From contig WSXZ01000018.1 in the NCBI GenBank assembly GCA_009773555.1, positions 1 to 64,000 on the forward strand: a stretch of 64,000 nt of DNA, in the 5' to 3' direction. Under the pieces are notes generated by a model. That model did not search any database, was not told the DNA's origin, and saw nothing but the letters and a program-made list of their open reading frames with translations. Origin of the DNA: Methylocystaceae bacterium. Lineage in GTDB: Bacteria > Pseudomonadota > Alphaproteobacteria > Rhizobiales > Beijerinckiaceae. A program made the position numbers and the translations under genes. Below are positions 52,701-60,501 of this stretch, in pieces (the stretch's first letter is position 1; every line of letters begins with the position of its first letter).

Positions 52701-53665
52701 TCGGACGCACGAATGTCGTCTCGCCAAAGATGGTCGGACCGCCGAGAGTCGAAATTCTCGACCTTGCGCTCTGGCGTGACGGAGAAGCGCTCTCCTATGT
52801 CGCCGCCTTCGCCGATCCCTGGCCCGGTCCGCTCGCGATTTGGAAGATGACGTTTCAGGGCGGCTATGAACAGATCGCCATCATCGACAAGCGCGCGACG
52901 ATCGGCGAGACGCTCGACGTCCTCCCCGCCGGTCCCGTCGGACGTTTCGACAATGGAAGCAGCCTCGCTGTCAGAATCGGCGCCGGGCAGCTTTCATCGG
53001 TCGGCGACCTCGCCGCGCTCGCCGGACGTTCGGCGATGGCGATTTGCGTCGACGGCGACTGGGAGATCTTCGCTTTCGCGCATGCCGAACTGATTGGCGA
53101 AAAGACATATCGACTGTCGCGGCTCATTCGCGGCCTCGGCGGCGAAGAACATCTCGCCAAGCGCGATGCGCCGGCCGGCGCAACCGTCGTGCTGCTCAAT
53201 GACGCGATCGCGCCGCTTGCGCGCAAGGTCGCCGAGATTGGCGCGCCGACGACCTATCGCATCGGACCGGCGGATCGCGACTATGCGGAGCCTATCTTTG
53301 TTCAACCGACGGTCGCCGCGACAAACAAGGCGCTGCGCCCCTACGCGCCGACCAAGGCGCGCGCGCGGCGCACGCCGGCCGGCGTGGTCATCGATTTCCT
53401 GCGGCGCGGGCGCATCGACTCCGACGCCTGGGAAGCGCTCGACATTCCGCTCGGCGAGGCGAGCGAATCCTACGAAGCCGATATCTCGCTGCCGGCGAGC
53501 GGAACGCGAACGCTCACCGCCGCCGCAGCGTCGATGCTTTATCCCGCCGCCGACGAACTCGCCGATTTCGGCGCGCCGCAAAGCGAACTGACGCTGTCGC
53601 TTTATCAGATGAGCGCGACGGTCGGACGCGGTTTCCCGCTGACGACGATGCTTTCCATCCAATAG
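49787..53665 (+). CDS. GTA gp15 host-specificity/tail tip protein (TIM-barrel type)
   Basis: A 1292-aa megatron-like protein. A Gly-rich hydrophobic N-terminus (SVAGGAIGGPVGSSIGRVLGG) is followed by the phage-tail domain VPRIYGRARIGGQMIWATR, a glycoside-hydrolase-like TIM barrel in the middle (AADWTEYGAHVPASG, FVGVDVYWPLSDWRDGD, IWIVETGCPAVDRG) and C-terminal domains. In RcGTA this protein carries peptidoglycan glycosidase activity and extends through the baseplate. Confidence 0.95.
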   Translation: MATLVLQTIGSVAGGAIGGPVGSSIGRVLGGFGGSFVDAALQPHASPRYSIGPRLKSMDGITSTEGAGVPRIYGRARIGGQMIWATRFLECVNVSFEQTQHQGKGGGGSSQSIHFTYSYSANFAIALCEGPVAFVRRIWADGSELDMTTLPIRVYSGNEEQEPDPLIVAKEGAENAPAYRSLAYIVFEDLALAAFGNRIPQFTFEVVKPVEGLGAMIRAVDLIPGATEAGYHPALKLNFHSPGATAAEIRHQLTAATDWTASLDALQALCPNLESVALVVAWFGDDLRAQHCTIAPRVDATFKTIGQFNFIVGGFWPPDWSVAGLTRSTARLVSQIEGRAAYGGTPSDASVVAAIADLKARGLAVTFYPFVMMDVPPGNALPNPYTGAVEQPAFPWRGRITCDPAPGRPGSPDATATAAAQVDAFFTRYRPFILHYANLCVAAGGVEAFLIGSELIGLTRVRSAPGAYPAVAALMTLAAEAKAILGAPTKISYAADWTEYGAHVPASGEARFPLDPLWASSAVDFVGVDVYWPLSDWRDGDAHLDAQEAASIYDLDYLRSRVASGEAYDWHYADANARLAQERTPISDGLGKPWIFRQKDFLSWWSQPHYERVGGAELGAPTEWVPQSKPIWIVETGCPAVDRGANAPNVFPDPRSSDGGLPYFSRNGRDDLMQARFIEAMIAHFDPDAPGGAARNPTSSVYAGPMVDPARLHLWCWDARPFPAFPTQVDAWSDAANWETGHWLNGRLEGAPLDRLLPALAGAVSAPEIVTQRPNVAGFLDGYVLERPMSPREAIDPLAALFGFDAVASGGALRFVDRRGKPVCEIDEDDLVAGKTASLVTLARAQESELPQEIALSFSDSENDFQMARVLSRRLEGRSARQSEAQAAVMTHRANAQSLAESWLQDLWIGRETAEFSLRPGLLALQPGDLVRLGAAGGGRLFQIQRITDGAARQVSARAADASVYDTAAPLLGRTNVVSPKMVGPPRVEILDLALWRDGEALSYVAAFADPWPGPLAIWKMTFQGGYEQIAIIDKRATIGETLDVLPAGPVGRFDNGSSLAVRIGAGQLSSVGDLAALAGRSAMAICVDGDWEIFAFAHAELIGEKTYRLSRLIRGLGGEEHLAKRDAPAGATVVLLNDAIAPLARKVAEIGAPTTYRIGPADRDYAEPIFVQPTVAATNKALRPYAPTKARARRTPAGVVIDFLRRGRIDSDAWEALDIPLGEASESYEADISLPASGTRTLTAAAASMLYPAADELADFGAPQSELTLSLYQMSATVGRGFPLTTMLSIQ

Positions 53666-53673
53666 GAAAAACG

Positions 53674-55269
53674 ATGACGCAAACCACGCATCTTGCGTTG
53701 CCTTTCATCGAGGCGGCGCAAGCGCAAAAGCACGTCACGCATAATGAAGCTCTGGCGCTGATCGACGCGGTGACGCAGCTTGCGGTCTCTGCGCGAGACG
53801 TGACGTCGCCGCCCGCGACGCCGGCCGAAGGCGACCGTGTGCTCATCGGCGCCGGCGCGACAGGCGCCTTCGCCGGCAAGAGTGATCAGATCGCGACATT
53901 CCTCGCGGGCGGCTGGACCTTCCTTTCGCCGCAAGCCGGCTGGCGCGCCTATGTCGAAGCCGAATCGCTTCTGCTGCTCTATGACGGCGCGGGATGGATC
54001 GACTGCGGCCTGTCTCTGCGCCAGCTGCAAAATCTTGCGCTGCTCGGGATCGGCGCGACCGCCGACGGCGCCAATCCGCTGCTCGCCAAACTCAATGCGA
54101 CGCTCTTCACCGCGAAAAGCGTCGGCGAAGGCGGCTCCGGCGATCTACGCTTCGCGCTCAACAAGGAGAGCGCGGCGAACACCGTCTCGCAGCTTTATCA
54201 ATCCAACTATTCCGCGCGCGCCGAAACAGGATTGACCGGCGACGACAATTTCCACGTCAAAGTCTCGCCCGACGGTTCGGCATGGAATGAGTCGATCGTC
54301 GTCGACCGCACGACGGGCGCCGTCGCCTTTCCAAGCGGCGGGCCGACGAAGGTCCGCGTCTTCGCGTCGAGCGGCTCCTATACGCCGACGCCCGGGCTGC
54401 GTTTTGCCGAAGTGCTGCTCTTTGGCGCCGGCGGCGGCGGCGGCTCCGGGGCGCGAACGGCCTCTGGCGCCGCGGCTTCCGGCGGCGCTGGCGGCGGCGG
54501 CGGCGGGCTGGCGCGCGCACGATTCACCGCGGCCCAGATCGGCGCCTCGAAAGCGGTCGCGATCGGCGCGGGCGGAACCGGCGGCGCGGCGCAGACGACG
54601 AACTCCACGAACGGAAACGCCGGCGCCGCCGGCGGCGTCACCACGTTTGGAACGCTGCTCCACGCAGGCGCCGGCGGCGGCGGCGCGGGCGGACAGATCG
54701 GCGGCGCCTCGGGTGGCGGCGGCGCGGGCAGTCAAGCCTCGTCAGGCCTCTCAGGTTCCGGCGGAACTGGCGGCGTTGGCTCTTTTGGCGTGGGCTCGGG
54801 CGGCTCGGGCGCGGTCGGCGCCGCCGGGTCGCACTTTTTCGGCGGCGGCGGCGGCGGCGGATGCAACGCCGCCGGCTCGACGGCGGCCACCGGAGGCTCA
54901 TGCCTTTACAACGGCCCCTCCGGCGGCGGAGCCGGCGGCGGGATCACCGCAGCCAACGCCGTCGCGAACGGCGGGGCGGGCGGCGCCGTTTATGTCGCCG
55001 GATTGCCCGTCATCGGCGCGGCGGGGATAGCCGCGGGCGCCGTGAATGGCGGCGTAGGCGGCTCCTGGGTCGCAAGCGCCGGCCCGTTTGAACAAGCCGG
55101 CGGCGGCGGGGGCGGCGGCGCGTCCAGCCTCACCGGACCTGGCGCAGGCGGCGCCGGCGGTCTTGCTGGCGGAGGCGGCGGAGGCGGCGGCTCGGTTCAG
55201 AACGGCGCAAATTCCGGCGCTGGCGGCAGTGGCGGAGACGGCTACGCCTTCATCTTTGAATTTTTCTGA
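53674..55269 (+). CDS. DUF2793 protein with polyglycine-rich tip (receptor-binding fibre candidate)
   Basis: A 531-aa protein. The N-terminal DUF2793 domain (about 1-90; LALPFIEAAQAQKHVTHNEA) is common as the last GTA structural gene in several alphaproteobacteria. A beta-rich linker leads to about 300 residues of Gly-rich repeats (GAGGGGGSGARTASG) starting at a FAEVLLFGAGGGGG motif seen in Gly-rich phage tail proteins. Dense Gly runs suggest a polyglycine-II helix bundle as in the S16 phage gp38 adhesin (inference). Confidence 0.85.
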   Translation: MTQTTHLALPFIEAAQAQKHVTHNEALALIDAVTQLAVSARDVTSPPATPAEGDRVLIGAGATGAFAGKSDQIATFLAGGWTFLSPQAGWRAYVEAESLLLLYDGAGWIDCGLSLRQLQNLALLGIGATADGANPLLAKLNATLFTAKSVGEGGSGDLRFALNKESAANTVSQLYQSNYSARAETGLTGDDNFHVKVSPDGSAWNESIVVDRTTGAVAFPSGGPTKVRVFASSGSYTPTPGLRFAEVLLFGAGGGGGSGARTASGAAASGGAGGGGGGLARARFTAAQIGASKAVAIGAGGTGGAAQTTNSTNGNAGAAGGVTTFGTLLHAGAGGGGAGGQIGGASGGGGAGSQASSGLSGSGGTGGVGSFGVGSGGSGAVGAAGSHFFGGGGGGGCNAAGSTAATGGSCLYNGPSGGGAGGGITAANAVANGGAGGAVYVAGLPVIGAAGIAAGAVNGGVGGSWVASAGPFEQAGGGGGGGASSLTGPGAGGAGGLAGGGGGGGGSVQNGANSGAGGSGGDGYAFIFEFF

Positions 55270-55440
55270 TCGAAGCGAACAGCCCGCGCCGCGCTGGCGC
55301 GTCTGAACGCTGACGAAGGGAGCCGCATTGGTTCTTCCCGCTCATCTTGAGCGACGAAGCGCTGCACATCGGCCCAAACCTCGCGCGCTTTCTAAAAGCG
55401 CTTTTCACAATCCATTCGACCAAAATGAAGGAGTCGGCTC

Positions 55441-56052
55441 ATGGCCTTCGCCGTGAAGAATCACGTCCTGCATTGCGACGGCAAGCCCGTCGCTCAAAAA
55501 CCGACGCCCAATGTCGGCGGCGTTTTGAAGCCCTCGCTGCTGATCATGCATTACACCGCCGCCCAGTCGGCGAAAGGCGCGATTTCCTGGCTGTGCAATC
55601 CAAATGCGAAAGCCTCCGCGCATCTCGTCATCGATCTCGACGGCACGGTGACGCAGCTCGCGCCGTTCAATCGCGTCGCATGGCACGCAGGCAAAAGCCT
55701 CTGGAAGCGGCGCGCCAACTGCAACGGCTTTTCGATCGGCATTGAGCTCACGAACGCCGGGCCGTTGACGAAGCTCGCCAATGGCAGATTCGCCGACGCC
55801 TACGGAAAAAATGTGCCGGCGAGCCAGGTGGCGATGCTCGCGCACAAGCTCGACAAGGGCGGCGAAAAGCCCTGGATGATCTATCCCGCCCTTCAGATCT
55901 CGGTCGCCGCCGACATCGCCAAGGCGCTCTGTGAAACCTACGGCATCAACGACATCGCCGGCCATGACGACATTGCGCCGACGCGCAAGCGCGATCCGGG
56001 TCCTGCCTTCGCCATGGAATCATTCGTCTCGCGAGTCCTCGGCCGCAAGTGA
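55441..56052 (+). CDS. N-acetylmuramoyl-L-alanine amidase (endolysin)
   Basis: A 203-aa Amidase_2 domain protein: LLIMHYTAAQSAKGAISWL, SAHLVIDLDGTVTQLAPFNRVAWHAG and GHDDIAPTRKRDPGPAF give the zinc-binding His residues. No signal peptide is seen, so release probably depends on the holin-like protein encoded next. It follows the tail fibre gene, as an endolysin of the GTA/prophage lysis cassette. Confidence 0.93.
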   Translation: MAFAVKNHVLHCDGKPVAQKPTPNVGGVLKPSLLIMHYTAAQSAKGAISWLCNPNAKASAHLVIDLDGTVTQLAPFNRVAWHAGKSLWKRRANCNGFSIGIELTNAGPLTKLANGRFADAYGKNVPASQVAMLAHKLDKGGEKPWMIYPALQISVAADIAKALCETYGINDIAGHDDIAPTRKRDPGPAFAMESFVSRVLGRK

Positions 56053-56095
56053 AACCGCGCCGGCGGCTTCCGGCACTAAAAAAAAGGAGTTCCCA

Positions 56096-56272
56096 ATGCA
56101 AGGCTATCGCACCTATGTCGCCGCTGGTCTCGTCGCGCTGTTTGGCGCGCTCGCCTCGACCGACTGGATCGCCTTCCTCAACGATCCGAAGGCCGGCGCC
56201 ATCGCCATTGGTTCGGCGGCGTTGATGGCGATCATGCGCAGCATCACCTCGACGCCGCCGGGAACAGCCTGA
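56096..56272 (+). CDS. Holin-like small membrane protein
   Basis: A 58-aa protein from ATG 56096 with a strong AAGGAG RBS. It has two hydrophobic stretches (TYVAAGLVALFGALAST and AGAIAIGSAALMAIM) and fits a small holin between endolysin and spanins. The track's longer ORF reads through the end of the amidase gene. Confidence 0.7.
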   Translation: MQGYRTYVAAGLVALFGALASTDWIAFLNDPKAGAIAIGSAALMAIMRSITSTPPGTA

Positions 56273-56273
56273 C

Positions 56274-56495
56274 ATGCCCAAGCTCATCGCGCTGGGTCTC
56301 GTCGCGGTCGCCGGCGTCGTCGCCTATGCGCTTGGGCGCGCAGCGTTGGCGCGACTTGTCGCCGGCGGCGCCGCCAACGAGAAAGCGCGGCGCGCCGAAT
56401 CCGATATGCGCGCCGCCAAGCGCCAGGCCGAAATCATGGTTGAGCGCAGGAGCGTTGAAGATGTCTCGCAAGATCTCGATCATGGTCGCTTTTAG
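56274..56495 (+). CDS. Rz-like inner-membrane spanin subunit
   Basis: A 73-aa protein: one N-terminal TM helix (LIALGLVAVAGVVAYALG) and a charged periplasmic helix (AANEKARRAESDMRAAKRQ). An overlapping lipoprotein ORF begins inside it at 56461, the classical nested Rz/Rz1 arrangement for disrupting the outer membrane. Confidence 0.7.
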   Translation: MPKLIALGLVAVAGVVAYALGRAALARLVAGGAANEKARRAESDMRAAKRQAEIMVERRSVEDVSQDLDHGRF

Positions 56496-56676
56496 CCTCG
56501 CTCTTGCGGCATGCCAGTCGACGGGCGGCGGCTGTCCGCCGCTCGTCGCCTATTCGCTCGAAGAGCAGAAGATTGCGGCGAAGCAGTTGCGCGCCTTGCC
56601 CCAAAACGCGCCTCTCGCCGCCATGATCGTCGACTACAAGAAAATGCGGGACGCCTGCCGCGCCTCGGGGAGCTGA
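56461..56676 (+). CDS. Rz1-like outer-membrane lipoprotein spanin subunit
   Basis: A 71-aa protein from ATG 56461 (35 bp overlap with Rz, different frame). The signal sequence ends in a lipobox (ALAAC), and the mature part starts CQSTGGGCPPL, giving a lipid-anchored Cys. A further Cys near the C-terminus could form disulfides. The track's start (56326) is upstream in the Rz frame region. Confidence 0.72.
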   Translation: MSRKISIMVAFSLALAACQSTGGGCPPLVAYSLEEQKIAAKQLRALPQNAPLAAMIVDYKKMRDACRASGS

Positions 56677-56751
56677 GGCGCGCGGCCGCATGTTTTGACT
56701 ATTCATTGCGCATTCAGGGCATTCGGCCGACTATGCGCCGGGGAGAGGCGC

Positions 56752-57120
56752 ATGCGGGCCGCCGGAGCTTGTTGGAGACGGGCGCTCACCGTCGCCGCTC
56801 TCGCGGCGACGGCGGCTTTCGCGCGCGCCAACTCCAGCCGCGCCGAAGACGCTCCCGCGCGGCTGCAATGTTTCACCATGGCGCAGGCGCGCAGCAAAAT
56901 GGAAGCGCAGAAGCTCGCCGATCCTTTCCGGTGCATGCGGGATATCGCCCTGCGGCTGCAGGCCGAACCGCTTGGCGCGCGGCTGTGCCAATTGGGCGAA
57001 GGACTTATCTATGAGATCAGCCTGCTGCGCCGGGACGGCCACATCGTCAAGATTCTTGTCGATGCGTTCAGCGGTCGGCCTCATTCTAGCTCTATAGGCG
57101 TTGACGCTACAGACAATTGA
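56752..57120 (+). CDS. Exported PepSY-like protein, FeuN-like inhibitor of a two-component system
   Basis: A 122-aa protein from ATG 56752 (GGAGAGG upstream) with a signal peptide (CWRRALTVAALAATAAFARA) and a PepSY-like C-terminal part (EGLIYEISLLRRDGHIVKIL). It lies directly before an OmpR-type regulator and kinase. In Sinorhizobium, FeuN is a small exported protein upstream of FeuPQ that restrains the kinase; the same layout suggests the same role. Confidence 0.7.
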   Translation: MRAAGACWRRALTVAALAATAAFARANSSRAEDAPARLQCFTMAQARSKMEAQKLADPFRCMRDIALRLQAEPLGARLCQLGEGLIYEISLLRRDGHIVKILVDAFSGRPHSSSIGVDATDN

Positions 57121-57142
57121 ATCTCGCACGCAGGAGGACGCA

Positions 57143-57826
57143 TTGCGGCTGCTGGTCGTTGAAGACGACAAGGATTTGAACCGCCAGATCGTTCGTGCGC
57201 TCGAGCAGTCGGGCTATGCGGTGGACCGCGCCTACGATGGCGAGGAAGGTTGCCATCTCGGCGAAACGGAACCCTACGACGCCGTCGTCCTCGACATCGG
57301 TCTGCCGAAGAAGGACGGCGTGACCATTCTCGAAGAATGGCGCGCGGCGGGACGCGACATGCCGGTGCTGATCCTCACCGCGCGCGACCGCTGGAGCGAC
57401 AAGGTGCAAGGCTTCGACGCCGGCGCCGATGATTATGTTGCAAAACCATTCCACATGGAGGAGGTGCTGGCGCGCATCCGCGCGCTGCTGCGCCGCGCGA
57501 CGGGCCACGCGACGAATGAAATCGTCTGCGGCGCGGTGCGACTCGACACCAAGGCCGGCCGCGTCGTCGTGGACGGCGCGCCCGTGAAGCTCACGTCGCA
57601 CGAATACCGGCTGCTCGCCTATCTGATGCATCACAGCGGACGCGTCGTAGCCCGCAGCGAAATCATCGAGCATTTATACGATCAGGATTTCGATCGCGAC
57701 TCGAACACGATCGAAGTCTTCGTCGGCAGGTTGCGCAAAAAGCTTGGCGTCGATCTGATCCAGACCGTGCGCGGGCTGGGCTACATGGCGGCCGCGCCGG
57801 CAAAGGACGCCGGCTATAAGCGCTAG
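57143..57826 (+). CDS. OmpR-family response regulator (FeuP-like)
   Basis: A 227-aa regulator starting at TTG 57143 (GGAGG upstream, LRLLVVEDDKDLNRQ). The receiver domain has its phospho-Asp in VVLDIGLPKKDG. A C-terminal winged helix carries LTSHEYRLLAYLMHHSGRVV and VFVGRLRKKLGVD. It is followed after 4 bp by its kinase. The track's earlier start overlaps the PepSY gene. Confidence 0.9.
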   Translation: MRLLVVEDDKDLNRQIVRALEQSGYAVDRAYDGEEGCHLGETEPYDAVVLDIGLPKKDGVTILEEWRAAGRDMPVLILTARDRWSDKVQGFDAGADDYVAKPFHMEEVLARIRALLRRATGHATNEIVCGAVRLDTKAGRVVVDGAPVKLTSHEYRLLAYLMHHSGRVVARSEIIEHLYDQDFDRDSNTIEVFVGRLRKKLGVDLIQTVRGLGYMAAAPAKDAGYKR

Positions 57827-57830
57827 GCGC

Positions 57831-59207
57831 ATGCCCCTTTCCTTCGTCTCCATTCGCTCCATCGCCGCGCGTCTGTTCCTGACTGCGGCGGCGATGAGTT
57901 CGGTCGTGCTGATCGTCGCCAGCATTCTTCTTACCGCCTACTACCGAAGCGAAGCGGAAGAGGTTTTCGAACGTCGCCTCGACGTTTACCTGCGCGCCAT
58001 CGTCGCGGACGTGTCCGAGTCGGGACAGGAGGGACGCACCGGCCCTGGCCAGCTCGGCGACCCGCAGTTCGAATTGCCGGGCTCGGGGTGGTACTGGCAG
58101 ATCACGCGTCTCGACGACAAGTCTCATGACATCAAGGCGTCGCGCTCGCTCTTCGCCAACACGCTGCCCAAGCTCTCAGAGCTTGGCGTCGCAGCGGAGG
58201 TCGGCGGCTTTCGTCGCGGCTACGGGCCTGGCCCGGACGGGCGCAGGCTGCGCATCGTCGAGCGCGTCATAGACGTCGGTGACGTCGGCATCTATCTCGT
58301 GCAGGTCGCAGGCAGCGGCGAAGAGATGGAAGAGCAAATCGCCCGCTTTCGATTCGCGCTGATCGTCGCTTTCGCGGCGCTCGCGATTGCGCTCGCCATC
58401 GGCGCCGCCTTCCAGGTCCGCTTCGGCTTGCGGCCTTTGAGGCAATTGCAGCGCGAACTCGCATCAATCCGCGGCGGCGAACGGGAGCGCATCATCGACG
58501 CCTACCCGAGCGAAGTCGCGCCGCTCGCCGAAGAGCTCAATCTGCTGATCAGCGCCAATCGCGACATTCTCGAACGCGCGCGCACGCAGGTCGGCAATCT
58601 CGCCCATGCGCTGAAAACGCCGCTCTCCGTCATCGTCAATGAAGCCGATTCCGCGCCAGGGCAACTCGCCGGGAAAGTTCAAGAACAGGCGCAGATCATG
58701 CGCGATCAGATCTCCTTCTATCTCGACCGGGCGCGCGCGGCGGCGCGCGGCGGCGCGCTCGGCGCCGCGACGCAGATTGCGCCGTCGATCGAGGCCTTGC
58801 TGCGCGCCTTTAGTAAAATCTATGGCGACAAGGGCGTGATCTTTTCCGGCGGCGCCGATCCGCGTCTGCGCTTTCTTGGCGAGCGCCAGGACCTCGAAGA
58901 AATGATCGGCAATCTCCTCGACAACGCCGGCAAATGGGCGAAGAGCCGGGTGACAATCGATGTCTGCGTCGAAGGCGCGTCGCGGCCGACGCTGCGCGTC
59001 ACTATCGACGACGACGGGCCGGGACTTGCTTCGCATTTGCGCGCGGCGGCGACGCAGCGTGGGCGGCGTCTCGACGAAACCAAGCCCGGATCAGGTCTCG
59101 GCCTGTCGATTGTCGTCGATCTCGCCGCCGCCTATGGCGGCTCGCTGCAGCTCAACGACAGCCCCAGCGGCGGTTTGCACGCAGAGCTTCGATTGCCGGG
59201 GTTTTGA
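57831..59207 (+). CDS. Sensor histidine kinase (FeuQ/PhoQ-like)
   Basis: A 458-aa kinase: TM1 at about 15-35, a periplasmic sensor domain, TM2 at about 170-190, HAMP, a HisKA helix with the phospho-His in NLAHALKTPLSVIV, and a HATPase (NLLDNAGKWAKSRV, DDGPGL, PGSGLGLSIVVDLAAAYGG). It forms a PepSY-OmpR-HK set like feuNPQ. Confidence 0.92.
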   Translation: MPLSFVSIRSIAARLFLTAAAMSSVVLIVASILLTAYYRSEAEEVFERRLDVYLRAIVADVSESGQEGRTGPGQLGDPQFELPGSGWYWQITRLDDKSHDIKASRSLFANTLPKLSELGVAAEVGGFRRGYGPGPDGRRLRIVERVIDVGDVGIYLVQVAGSGEEMEEQIARFRFALIVAFAALAIALAIGAAFQVRFGLRPLRQLQRELASIRGGERERIIDAYPSEVAPLAEELNLLISANRDILERARTQVGNLAHALKTPLSVIVNEADSAPGQLAGKVQEQAQIMRDQISFYLDRARAAARGGALGAATQIAPSIEALLRAFSKIYGDKGVIFSGGADPRLRFLGERQDLEEMIGNLLDNAGKWAKSRVTIDVCVEGASRPTLRVTIDDDGPGLASHLRAAATQRGRRLDETKPGSGLGLSIVVDLAAAYGGSLQLNDSPSGGLHAELRLPGF

Positions 59208-59283
59208 ACTGCGTGGGTCCGGCCCTAAGCAAGGCCCCGGACCGATCAGCGATCGAACGGGCCGCCGCGATTCGGGCGGCGCG

Positions 59284-59679
59284 TCACTCTTCTTCGAGAT
59301 CGAAATCGAGAATGGCGACTTGCAGCGTGAAGCTCGACAGCTTCGGATCGTCAGCGGAGATGACGCCAAGAAATTCGCCGTCGGCGTTGAGTTCGACGGA
59401 ATCCATTTTCCGCCCGCGCGCCACAATCGACAAGCGATCGTTTTCGAAGAGCTTGCGCAAATAGGACTGCAGCACTTCGCGTCCGACGGGAATTTTCATC
59501 TCGAAGGCGAAAGAACGATCGCCGTCTTCGTCGTCGACCGAGATCGAAGCGATCCTTCGCTCGCCAAGATGCACGGCGGCGTCGTCCGGATTCTTCGGAT
59601 CCGCTGTGACGCGAACGCCCTCATTGCCGAGCGAACGGCGCAGGAACGCCTGCAGTTTTCGCAACTCGGTTTTATCCAA
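59284..59679 (-). CDS. Tandem DUF3126 family protein
   Basis: A 131-aa cytoplasmic protein made of two related halves: residues 1-62 (MDKTELRKLQAFLRRSLGNE, DDEDGDRSFAFEMKI) and 66-131 (LQSYLRKLFENDRLSIVARG, ISADDPKLSSFTLQVAI). Each half resembles a single DUF3126 domain of about 65-70 residues, so this is an internal duplication. Function is unknown. Confidence 0.8.
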   Translation of the reverse strand: MDKTELRKLQAFLRRSLGNEGVRVTADPKNPDDAAVHLGERRIASISVDDEDGDRSFAFEMKIPVGREVLQSYLRKLFENDRLSIVARGRKMDSVELNADGEFLGVISADDPKLSSFTLQVAILDFDLEEE

Positions 59680-59750
59680 ACGCCCGCCCTCGTTCAGCGA
59701 TCAGCTTCATTCCCTCTGCCACGACGCCTTTCGCCGAGCAAGAGCGCAAG

Positions 59751-59779
59751 AAAAACGCCCGGCGGAGAGCCGCCGGGCG
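59751..59779 (-). terminator. Rho-independent terminator for the exported Pro/Ala-rich protein
   Basis: CGCCCGGCGG-AGAG-CCGCCGGGCG hairpin with five T residues following on the minus strand; 22 nt past the stop codon of the gene at 59802-60314. Confidence 0.85.
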
Positions 59780-59801
59780 ACGACAAAAAGCGCGAAGAGC
59801 G

Positions 59802-60314
59802 TTATTCGCCTGCGGCCTTCAGCCTCTTGTTGCATTCGCTCCAATATTTTGGCCAGGTCATTTTTGAACCGGCCTTTTTGAGCTCAGCTTTTTTCGCCTT
59901 CCATTCCTCGCTGCATTTCTTCTGGCGCTCGCGCGTCGCGGTTTTCGGGTCCGTCGCGGGTTTGGGGCTCGGGGTCGCTTCGGTCGCGGCGGGCGGAGGA
60001 GTCGGCTCGACGGGCTTGGTTTCGGTCACCGGCGGCGGCGTAGGCTTCGACTCTGCGGCGGCCGGCGGCGGCGTCTCGGGCTTCGCCTCGGCAGGCTTGG
60101 TCTGCTCGGCGAGCCGCCCGCGACAGGCTTTCAAAAATTCCTGCCAGCTCTGACCGCCGAGTTCGTTGGCGGCCTTAGCCGCCTGGTATTGCGATCCGCA
60201 TTCCTTCAATACATTGGCCTGCGCATACGCGTCCCCCGAGCTCGCGGCGAGGGCGACGGCGACGGCCAGAGCGCCGCCGGCCGCAGCGTAAGAAACAGCG
60301 ATACGGATCCCCAT
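59802..60314 (-). CDS. Exported Pro/Ala-rich protein with PsiF-like C-terminus
   Basis: The start at 60314 (MGIRIAVSYAAAGGALAVAV) has GGAG 7 nt upstream; 170 aa. A signal peptide is followed by a short Cys-containing domain (KECGSQYQAAKAANELGGQSW), a Pro/Glu/Thr linker (ETPPPAAAESKPTPPP) and a C-terminal segment with paired Cys (RQKKCSEEWKAKKAELKK, YWSECNKRL). The two Cys-containing segments resemble each other loosely. Periplasmic; function unknown. Confidence 0.75.
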   Translation of the reverse strand: MGIRIAVSYAAAGGALAVAVALAASSGDAYAQANVLKECGSQYQAAKAANELGGQSWQEFLKACRGRLAEQTKPAEAKPETPPPAAAESKPTPPPVTETKPVEPTPPPAATEATPSPKPATDPKTATRERQKKCSEEWKAKKAELKKAGSKMTWPKYWSECNKRLKAAGE

Positions 60315-60501
60315 ATAAATCTCCATTGATGGACGGCGCGAACTGAGCCGCAACAACTGCGACGGCGCAATAGAAGCAGGACGCGCGCCATCTGCGCCCG
60401 CCGGGGCCGACGATAGTCCCAACTTGGTTGTGAACGCAATCCGAACGCGCGATAAAGCCCGAGCACGCGGCGTTTTTTCGTCGGCTTTTTAAAGGTGAGT
60501 C

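Noticed and set aside
54257-55095. Several Arg/Ala-rich ORFs on both strands in the Gly-rich fibre gene
   Set aside because: Produced by GGC/GCC repeats read in other frames.
32994-56676. Interpretation as an ordinary integrated temperate phage
   Set aside because: Gene order and families match alphaproteobacterial GTA gp1-gp15, and no integrase, repressor, replication genes or tRNA-associated att site were found in the window. The lysis cassette keeps the prophage option open.
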